From the NCBI GenBank assembly GCA_022360355.1, contig JAKSCY010000311.1, forward strand, positions 1-8,238: 8,238 bases of DNA, given 5' to 3'. The position numbers and the translations under genes were made by a program. This document shows positions 1 to 4,356 of this stretch, one piece after another. This DNA comes from Chlorobiales bacterium (GTDB lineage: Bacteria > Bacteroidota > Chlorobiia > Chlorobiales > Chlorobiaceae). Position 1 is the first letter of the stretch; every line of letters starts with the position of its first letter. The notes under the pieces were generated by a model. The model saw nothing but the letters and a program-made list of their open reading frames with translations, made no database searches and was not told the origin of the DNA.

Positions 1-199
1 CAGAGACCTGCTTCGTAACTGAGCTCGCAGAATTGATCATTCCTGCAACCGACTCAATAGACGAATCGATAAAGAAGCCTATGTTTGCAAACAAGGTAGG
101 GAAGTCGGCATTGCTGGCGGCCCCGGATGTCGAAATTTCAGGTGCTTCTTTTGTTTCCTTTCCAGGTGTGTCTGAGGGACGTTTGATTTCTTCTGCCAT
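1..199 (-). CDS. csmH: Chlorosome envelope protein, probably CsmH, N-terminal part (cut by window edge)
   Basis: The minus strand encodes 66 residues starting MAEEIKRPSDTPGKE and remains open to the left edge, so the 3' end is missing. Residues 1-30 are polar, rich in Lys, Glu, Pro and Thr, and probably disordered. From about residue 33 a helix-forming stretch begins (LFANIGFFIDSSIESVAG, then MINSASSVTKQVS). Its pattern of Gly-x-x-Ile-Asp, Ser/Val and Ile-Asn resembles the CsmB/CsmF-type envelope proteins of the Chlorobium chlorosome, the antenna organelle attached to the inner membrane. CsmH is my best match, because it is a larger envelope protein combining such domains and because I recall it lying near crtQ in Chlorobaculum tepidum; both points are from memory. 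The ATG at 199-197 has no clear Shine-Dalgarno. The frame stays open upstream, and a GTG at 268-266 would add 23 residues. The identity is an inference from a partial protein; the coding frame itself is well supported. Confidence 0.55.
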   Translation of the reverse strand, partial: MAEEIKRPSDTPGKETKEAPEISTSGAASNADFPTLFANIGFFIDSSIESVAGMINSASSVTKQVS

Positions 200-377
200 A
201 GTAATGATTTGTTTATCTGCACTGAACCGGTTATGCTTCAGGCTCTTTACGGGTGTATTTTTGCTCACAATATAATAAATAATCGAATCACAGACTGTTT
301 CAAGAAAATATTGTGCAAATAAACCGCTTCTCCATTGTTGCCATTTGTTTTTGCCATGTGAGCCCCCAAAGCAGACA
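200..377 (-). other. Gene-poor spacer before the chlorosome gene, possible promoter and leader ORF
   Basis: This 178-bp gap separates the glycosyltransferase stop from the chlorosome-gene start. On the minus strand it holds a TTGAAA (303-298) and an AT-rich run with TATTAT (277-272). These resemble promoter hexamers, but the 20-bp spacing is longer than ideal. It also holds a 30-codon ORF (ATG 357-355, TGA 267-265, MAKTNGNNGEAVY...) preceded by a GGGGG five bases upstream. No intrinsic terminator with a T-tract is visible, so read-through from the glycosyltransferase gene is possible. None of these elements is certain. Confidence 0.3.
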
Positions 378-1067
378 TCACTTGATGTTGTTAGAATAGT
401 AATCCGCAATAACATCCTGGTCAAACCCCAGAGCATAAAGCAGATGGATCAACCCAAAAATCACCTGCAGCCGGATTCTTCCGTTTTCGACATATTTTCT
501 TGCGGAGGTGACAACTGTACTGTCAAGTATGGTGAAGGAGGTATGCCTGTTGATGCGTTCAATGATTTCTATATCTTCCATGATACGCAGCTCTTCGTTG
601 AACCCCCCGATCCGGCTAAAAAGATCAGCCGTAATGAACAGTGACTGGTCTCCGCCTCTGCAGATTGTCAGGGGCAGTCGTGTGAACCAGCCGTATGTTT
701 GCATCAGCCAGTGAAAGTCGTCAAAGGTTAGCCGGAAACAGCCTGCCTCATGCCCGTTCGCCGCTGCACTCTGGATGTCGTCCAGGAACCCTTCGGGAGG
801 GAGAGTGTCTGCATGAAGAAAGTAGAGCATCTGTCCACTGGCTGCTTCAGCTCCACGGTTCATCTGGACTGCCCGGCCTTTTGGTGAACGGAAGATTTTG
901 ACAGAGAAACCCGAGGCGATTTGCAATGTGTTGTCGTCGCCTGAATCGCTGATGATAATTTCAATGTCTTTTTTGCTTCCGGCGGCTTTGCAGACGGTTG
1001 AGAGCGTGCCGGCGATACTTGCTGCCTCATTATAGGTTGGAATGATGATGCTGATTTTCACAGTCAA
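378..1067 (-). CDS. TIGR04283-type family 2 glycosyltransferase
   Basis: This 229-residue cytosolic GT-A fold transferase opens with the family 2 signature (SIIIPTYNEAASIAGTL, residues 6-22). It carries SPKGRAVQMNRGA (61-73), the metal/nucleotide-binding HADT (85-88), GGDQSLF (138-144), IGGFNEEL (153-160), MEDIEI (163-168) and VTSARK (186-191). This order is typical of TIGR04283, once named rSAM/selenodomain-associated transferase 2 and often labelled an arsenosugar biosynthesis glycosyltransferase; length is normal for the family. The usual acidic motif near residue 41 reads DSGDDNT rather than DGGSxDxT. The start is TTG (1067-1065), overlapping the stop of the TIGR04282-type gene in a TTGA tetranucleotide, which implies translational coupling. 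The coupling and shared family context suggest the two proteins act on the same pathway. The sugar donor and acceptor cannot be read from sequence, and no arsenic-methylation or radical SAM partner is present here. Confidence 0.88.
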   Translation of the reverse strand: MTVKISIIIPTYNEAASIAGTLSTVCKAAGSKKDIEIIISDSGDDNTLQIASGFSVKIFRSPKGRAVQMNRGAEAASGQMLYFLHADTLPPEGFLDDIQSAAANGHEAGCFRLTFDDFHWLMQTYGWFTRLPLTICRGGDQSLFITADLFSRIGGFNEELRIMEDIEIIERINRHTSFTILDSTVVTSARKYVENGRIRLQVIFGLIHLLYALGFDQDVIADYYSNNIK

Positions 1068-1657
1068 CTGAGGTTGAAGTTTCCAAGGTCCTCGATAGTG
1101 TCAATATCAGGGAGCGTCGGCAGCAGGCTGTAATCAACGCTGTGATGCTTGAGGACAGCAATTGCTTCCCTGCAGACAGTTGAAGTGCTCCATTGCTTGC
1201 CGATAAAAAGCTCCGGGAGAAGAGAGCGCATGCCTATCAGGTAATAGCCCCCGTCTGTTGCGGGGCCGAGTAGCGCACTTTTGTGCAGCAGCAGCTCAAA
1301 AGCTTCCGAGAGAAGTTCTCCTGTAAGGCCCGGGCAGTCTGTGCCTACAAGTATAATTCTTTGGTAGCTGTCGGAAAAACCCTGTGTAAAAGCGTTAAGC
1401 ATTCTGCTGCCCAGATCCCTGCCCTTTTGCAGAAAGGTCTGTGTCCGGCTGCCGTAAAATATGTCGTTTTCAGGGAGATAGTCGGTGTAATAGACGGCAA
1501 GATCAGCACCGCTCTCAAAAGCTGCGAGCCGTGTGTGTTCCCGAAGTTTTCTGTAAATATTCAGCGCGAAATCCTCGTTTGTCGAAGCTGCAAGCCGTGT
1601 TTTGACTTTTCCCTTAACAGGGTTTCGGGTAAAAATGATAAGAAGAGGGGTGTCCAT
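1064..1657 (-). CDS. DUF2064/TIGR04282-type nucleotidyltransferase-like glycosyltransferase
   Basis: From ATG 1657-1655 this encodes 197 residues (MDTPLLIIFTRNPVKGKVKT...), the usual length of DUF2064. The family has a nucleotide-diphospho-sugar transferase-like Rossmann fold. Diagnostic motifs are RNPVKGKVKTRLA (11-23, the nucleotide-binding loop of the fold), QKGRDLGSRM (77-86), GTDCPGL (105-111, acidic metal-binding centre), GPATDGGYYLIG (131-142) and the C-terminal DIDTIEDL (184-191). TIGR04282 proteins (rSAM/selenodomain-associated transferase 1) commonly sit beside TIGR04283, exactly as here with a 4-nt overlap. The frame is open upstream through the heptanucleotide repeat and could start at TTG 1732-1730, but this would add a low-complexity LVTCHLS-repeat tail. 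The ATG is therefore preferred because it sits where homologues begin. There is no Shine-Dalgarno: the tandem repeat occupies the leader up to five bases before the ATG. The substrate is unknown. Confidence 0.87.
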   Translation of the reverse strand: MDTPLLIIFTRNPVKGKVKTRLAASTNEDFALNIYRKLREHTRLAAFESGADLAVYYTDYLPENDIFYGSRTQTFLQKGRDLGSRMLNAFTQGFSDSYQRIILVGTDCPGLTGELLSEAFELLLHKSALLGPATDGGYYLIGMRSLLPELFIGKQWSTSTVCREAIAVLKHHSVDYSLLPTLPDIDTIEDLGNFNLS

Positions 1658-1662
1658 TGACT

Positions 1663-1745
1663 GTGACAAGTGACAAGTGACAAGTGACAAGTGACAAGTG
1701 ACAAGTGACAAGTGACAAGTGACAAGTGACAAGTGACAAGTGACA
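1663..1745. repeat. Heptanucleotide tandem repeat, (GTGACAA) x about 11.9
   Basis: Eleven perfect head-to-tail copies of GTGACAA run from 1663 to 1739, followed by a six-base partial copy to 1745. No internal mismatch is seen. On the minus strand the unit is TTGTCAC, and all three reading frames are open through it, each encoding the seven-residue cycle LVTCHLS. On the plus strand every frame meets TGA. The array ends five bases upstream of the TIGR04282-type ATG and fills most of the spacer after crtQ. Perfect identity of the copies suggests recent expansion by slipped-strand replication. Confidence 0.97.
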
Positions 1746-1771
1746 CTGCAAAATCATAAAGATACGTAATG

Positions 1772-1800
1772 CCCGGCAAAACTGCTGAAGCCTTTCCGGG
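1772..1800 (-). other. Candidate mRNA hairpin after the carotene desaturase gene
   Basis: CCCGG (1772-1776) is complementary to CCGGG (1796-1800). The stem can be extended by AAA/TTT across one bulged base, giving about 8 bp around a 12-base loop. It starts 16 bases downstream of the desaturase stop codon on the transcribed minus strand. No T-tract follows, so it is not a standard intrinsic terminator. It could stabilise the mRNA end or reduce read-through into the downstream pair. Pairing is visible, but the function is inferred and weak. Confidence 0.3.
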
Positions 1801-1815
1801 TACTATAACTCCGGA

Positions 1816-3177
1816 TTATTTCGGAGCCCTGGCATGCAGTTTTTCGGCAACCTCCCTGCCGCTGAGTGCTGCGCCTTCCATCGACGCGAGGTAGCGCTGA
1901 TAGGTGTAATCACCGGCAAGATAAAAGTTATGAACGGGACTCACCTGGTCAGGCCGGAACTTGTCAACTTCCGGTACCGCCTTATAGACCGATTCCGGGA
2001 TTTTAACGATGGATGATTTCAGCAATCTGGCGTTTCGGGACTTGGGGAACCTGTCGTGAATGTCTTTCATGACAAGTTCCGTTATAACGTCGTTCGGCAT
2101 ATCCATAAGATAATGTGCAGGGGCGAGGACAAGGCTCATGACACTGCCTCCTGTCGAGGTTCCCAGTCCTGCCTGAAAATCATCAGGACAGGTGATGGAG
2201 ACGTCGGCAAATGTTGCGAAGACTGTTCCCTGAGAAAACATAAGATTGTCGGTATCGGTGATCTTTTTGTCGAACCAGAGCTGGCAGTTTGCTACCGGGC
2301 TGCCGGTGAATTGATAAAGGTTGCAGAAATACCGGTGGTGCAGCCACTGTTTCGGCAATATTTTCTTGACACTGTGTACAGGGAGCGCCGAAATATACGC
2401 GTCGGCTTCAATGACATGCCCGTCGCTGAGAACCGCCCTTTTAATGGAGTTGTCCTCATTGAGGTCAAAATGGGAGAGCTTTCCATCGATAAAGATTCTG
2501 CCTTTCTTACTCTGAATATACCGGCGCATTGGTTCGATCATTGAATCGCCCGGATTCTTGCGGAAAAACGCGAACTTTGTGGCGGCATAGTCGGTGCCGA
2601 AATATTTGAATATCGTAAGCATCGGCCGTGCGCTGATGACATTCGGTTCGATGAAGTTCATCGCAAGCGCTATTGCTCTCCATAGTTTCCGGAGGGAATG
2701 TTCAGATGCCCCGCGTAAACGGTGCCATTCCGAGTAGGTCATGTAATCCTGGCTCCGGAAGTACTCCTCGTTTCCCGCAAGGGCGGGGTACAGGCCTTTG
2801 ATGAGAGAGATCTTATCCCACATGGTAAGGAAATCAGCCTGCAGGCCTCCGACAACCTCCGCCCAGGGGCTTGGCAGATTTGCTTTTCTGAAAAACGACT
2901 GTTTCCCGTCGGGCTCGGCGTAGATGAGCGAGTGCTCTTTCCAGAGGTAGTTGTCGCCGGCGCCGACCCTGTCAAGGTAGGTTTGCAGTTGTTCGTAGCC
3001 TCCGAAAACAATATGCAGCCCGGATTCGATCGAATCTCCATCTTTGTCTTTCCAGACAGAAACCTTGCCGCCAAGCACTTTGCGTTTCTCGTATATTTCA
3101 ACGTCGTATCCGCGGTCAACCAGTTCAATGGCTGCGCTCAAGCCGGCGACACCGGCCCCGAAGATTGCTACTTTCAC
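1816..3177 (-). CDS. crtQ: Zeta-carotene desaturase-type FAD enzyme, probably CrtQ
   Basis: This 453-residue flavoprotein belongs to the plant/cyanobacterial CrtP/CrtQ group, which dehydrogenates carotenes at the membrane during conversion of phytoene to lycopene. Visible features are the N-terminal dinucleotide-binding fold (VAIFGAGVAGLSAA, 3-16, with acidic E30 for the FAD ribose), LGGKVSVWKDKDGDSIE (35-51), SGLHIVFGGY (52-61), and the C-terminal FAD-contacting NFYLAGDYT (417-425) with SMEGA (432-436). The central block SLRKLWRAIALAMNFIE plus SARPMLTIF (161-190) and the phrase ELVDRGYDVEIYE look closer to cyanobacterial CrtQ than CrtP as I remember them. CrtQ is therefore favoured, but CrtP is not excluded. 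Green sulfur bacteria are known to use the CrtP-CrtQ-CrtH route. The start is GTG (3177-3175) with no clear Shine-Dalgarno, and the GxGxxG motif follows too closely for a later start. It lies 120 bp downstream of a small gene on the same strand and may be co-transcribed with it. Confidence 0.85.
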   Translation of the reverse strand: MKVAIFGAGVAGLSAAIELVDRGYDVEIYEKRKVLGGKVSVWKDKDGDSIESGLHIVFGGYEQLQTYLDRVGAGDNYLWKEHSLIYAEPDGKQSFFRKANLPSPWAEVVGGLQADFLTMWDKISLIKGLYPALAGNEEYFRSQDYMTYSEWHRLRGASEHSLRKLWRAIALAMNFIEPNVISARPMLTIFKYFGTDYAATKFAFFRKNPGDSMIEPMRRYIQSKKGRIFIDGKLSHFDLNEDNSIKRAVLSDGHVIEADAYISALPVHSVKKILPKQWLHHRYFCNLYQFTGSPVANCQLWFDKKITDTDNLMFSQGTVFATFADVSITCPDDFQAGLGTSTGGSVMSLVLAPAHYLMDMPNDVITELVMKDIHDRFPKSRNARLLKSSIVKIPESVYKAVPEVDKFRPDQVSPVHNFYLAGDYTYQRYLASMEGAALSGREVAEKLHARAPK

Positions 3178-3297
3178 CGTTCGATTATTTCTTGTGGGTT
3201 ACGCGCTCAACAAACCAGGAGCGGGAAAAATTATGGCAGAATATAATGATAATTTACCTTCAAGTACAGCGTTTGATTCGGACAAATACGGCAGGGA

Positions 3298-3501
3298 TCA
3301 GCTCTTGTTCCGGGATTTGAGTTCTGCCAAAAACCAATCGAGGTCATTGATAAACTTTGCTGCAAGAGCAAGCGAGCCTTTTACGAAAAACCTCAAATCC
3401 TCGATAGCAGGAGGACGTACGGGCTCAAAACTGTTTTTGTTGGCAGCTTTCGCCGGTTTTTGTTCGTTGTTTTGTTCGTTGTCCGGTAGCAGCTCGATCA
3501 T
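3298..3501 (-). CDS. Small uncharacterised protein (67 aa) upstream of crtQ
   Basis: The ORF runs from ATG 3501-3499 to TGA 3300-3298. I do not recognise a family. Residues 1-25 are polar and rich in Asn, Gln, Lys and Ala (NEQNNEQKPAKAANKN), probably disordered. Residues 30-64 look like one or two amphipathic helices (PPAIEDLRFF, then VKGSLALAAKFINDLDWF, then LAELKSRNKS). Codon choice is similar to neighbouring genes. It is favoured over the overlapping plus-strand frame because that frame reads as the antisense of crtQ and this gene and gives a low-complexity protein. No Shine-Dalgarno is visible. It lies on the same strand as crtQ, 120 bp upstream, so it may be co-transcribed. A perfect TTGACA hexamer occurs at 3567-3562 on this strand but without a good -10 partner. 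Coding status is probable but unproven. Confidence 0.55.
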   Translation of the reverse strand: MIELLPDNEQNNEQKPAKAANKNSFEPVRPPAIEDLRFFVKGSLALAAKFINDLDWFLAELKSRNKS

Positions 3502-3686
3502 GATCAGTATTCGTTTAAACCCGTGAATTATTGTGGAGCCTACCTGTAGAATTAATTATGTTGTCAATTATCCGGTCGTCACAGGAGGATAGTTACGCAT
3601 TTTTCTGAAAATCCCGAAAGAAACATGTTGTCCGTGGAGTTATGGTTGCTTACAGGGGATCTGACGAGCGCCTTATTTTTTTAGGA

Positions 3687-3705
3687 TTAATGGTGCTTAA
3701 TGGTG
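3687..3705. repeat. Two direct copies of TTAATGGTG, one helical turn apart
   Basis: TTAATGGTG occurs at 3687-3695 and again at 3697-3705, a 10-bp period, about 80 bp upstream of the regulator's start codon. Spacing of one helical turn places both copies on the same DNA face, as in binding sites for a dimer or tandem monomers. It could equally be a chance duplication in AT-rich DNA. The repeat is seen directly; a regulatory role is a guess. Confidence 0.4.
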
Positions 3706-3712
3706 ATAATTT

Positions 3713-3727
3713 TAGAAAATATTTGCG
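3713..3727. promoter_or_regulatory. Lrp-box-like candidate operator
   Basis: TAGAAAATATTTGCG matches 12 of 15 positions of the E. coli Lrp consensus YAGHAWATTWTDCTR and contains the perfect palindrome AAATATTT (3717-3724). It lies 54 bp upstream of the start codon of an Lrp/AsnC-family gene, the usual place for an autoregulatory site. The consensus is AT-rich and degenerate, so chance matches in such DNA are common, and a green sulfur bacterial homologue may prefer a different site. Confidence 0.3.
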
Positions 3728-3781
3728 AGAATCTTATTATTTTTGTAACGTTGTGGTGAACAAATACAAAATTGTAGGTTT

Positions 3782-4306
3782 ATGTCAGGTCACATTGATC
3801 TTATCGATCTGAAAATCATCGAAGCTCTCGGTGAAAACGGTCGTATACGACTGAGCGAACTGGCTGAGATTGTGGGTTTATCGATCCCTTCAGTCAGCGA
3901 GCGCCTCGACAAGCTCCAGAAAAAAGGGATTATCAAAAACTTCACGACCCAGGTAGACGAGCGACGACTGGGGTTTGATATTCAGGCATTTGTATGGGCA
4001 AGGGTGGATTCATCAAAGCACTACAAATCATTTATGGAGCATGTGCTTCGTGAAGATGAGATCATGGAGTGTTATGCCGTGACAGGAGAGGGTTCGCATA
4101 TCCTGCGTGTTATGACGCACAATACAGCATCTCTCGAACAGCTTCTTTCCAGAGTTCAGAGCTGGCCGGGGGTGCTGGGAACCAATACCAGTTTTGTGTT
4201 GTCGCAGATAAAAAGGAACACGACGATCAGCTCCGAGATTGTCCGGAAGAACCTGCAGGACAGACAGGTGTTGGCTGTATTTGACGAGAAGAAACCGAGA
4301 AAATAA
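3782..4306 (+). CDS. Lrp/AsnC-family transcriptional regulator
   Basis: This 174-residue protein has the standard two-domain plan. The N-terminal winged helix-turn-helix starts IDLIDLKIIEALGENGRI (5-22) and continues SELAEIVGLSIPSVSERL (25-42) and DKLQKKGIIKNF (43-54). A C-terminal RAM domain for effector binding and oligomerisation covers roughly 66-145, with the TGEGSHILRV strand-turn (101-110) and TNTSFVLSQIK (134-144). A basic tail of about 25 residues after the RAM domain makes it slightly longer than the usual 150-165. Members form dimers to octamers and sense amino acids in the cytosol. The start ATG has only a weak TAGG upstream. The gene lies 50 bp before glnN on the same strand with no terminator between, so they may be co-transcribed, and control of glutamine synthetase in response to an amino acid is a reasonable inference. 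An Lrp-box-like sequence in its own upstream region suggests autoregulation. The specific effector is unknown. Confidence 0.92.
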   Translation: MSGHIDLIDLKIIEALGENGRIRLSELAEIVGLSIPSVSERLDKLQKKGIIKNFTTQVDERRLGFDIQAFVWARVDSSKHYKSFMEHVLREDEIMECYAVTGEGSHILRVMTHNTASLEQLLSRVQSWPGVLGTNTSFVLSQIKRNTTISSEIVRKNLQDRQVLAVFDEKKPRK

Positions 4307-4344
4307 ATTTTGGCCTTTTTTCATTGTAAATCATAAAAACTATC

Positions 4345-4352
4345 AAGGAGGG
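4345..4352 (+). promoter_or_regulatory. Strong ribosome binding site fixing the TTG start of glnN
   Basis: AAGGAGGG lies 4 bases before TTG 4357-4359 and is an almost ideal complement to the 16S rRNA tail. It is the clearest Shine-Dalgarno in the window, where most genes have weak ones. It decides the TTG start, since the first in-frame ATG is about 22 codons downstream (inside FDQKVMRKKL) and would remove the conserved YFGALTF segment. A strong site fits a highly expressed enzyme. Confidence 0.85.
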
Positions 4353-4356
4353 TCTG

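Larger units (their letters stand above)
3502..3781. promoter_or_regulatory. Divergent intergenic region between the small gene and the Lrp-type regulator
   Basis: This 280-bp gene-free region must carry the promoter for the plus-strand regulator and probably that of the minus-strand small gene. It becomes AT-rich towards the regulator. Toward the plus gene, TTGTAA (3742-3747) and TACAAA (3764-3769) are 16 bp apart and are a weak -35/-10 candidate. Toward the minus gene, a perfect TTGACA sits at 3567-3562 but lacks a recognisable -10 at 16-18 bp. A direct repeat (3687-3705) and an Lrp-box-like sequence (3713-3727) are listed separately. No ORF of convincing composition or RNA gene was seen. 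Confidence 0.5.

Noticed and set aside
33..275. Plus-strand open frame MIIPATDSIDESIKKPMF...
   Set aside because: It is the antisense of the chlorosome-type gene on the minus strand, which reads as a coherent start with family-like composition. The plus frame shows no family pattern.
345..901. Plus-strand open frames across the glycosyltransferase gene
   Set aside because: The minus strand carries the complete set of family 2 glycosyltransferase motifs over this span, so these are antisense shadows.
1663..1745. CRISPR array or origin iterons
   Set aside because: The unit is 7 bp with no spacers, and no replication initiator gene, cas gene or AT-rich unwinding element lies nearby. It is a simple tandem repeat.
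1561..1779. Minus-strand frame reading MPGITYLYDFAV then LVTCHLS repeats
   Set aside because: Its body is only translated heptanucleotide repeat followed by an out-of-frame reading of the TIGR04282-type gene. It is used only as a point about frame linkage, not as a gene.
2056..2544. Plus-strand 162-codon frame inside crtQ
   Set aside because: It lies wholly antisense to a complete, motif-rich desaturase gene and has odd Cys/Arg-rich composition.
3044..3526. Plus-strand 160-codon frame across the crtQ start and the small gene
   Set aside because: It is antisense to the crtQ FAD-binding region and to the 67-codon minus frame. The protein is Ser/Leu-rich and low complexity with no family pattern.
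3562..3567. Perfect TTGACA as the promoter of the small minus-strand gene
   Set aside because: No acceptable -10 hexamer is found 15-19 bp downstream, so it is not listed as a promoter by itself.
4307..4356. Terminator or riboswitch between the regulator and glnN
   Set aside because: There is a T-run (TTGGCCTTTTTTC) but no stem before it, and 50 bp is too short for a known glutamine riboswitch. I see only the ribosome binding site.
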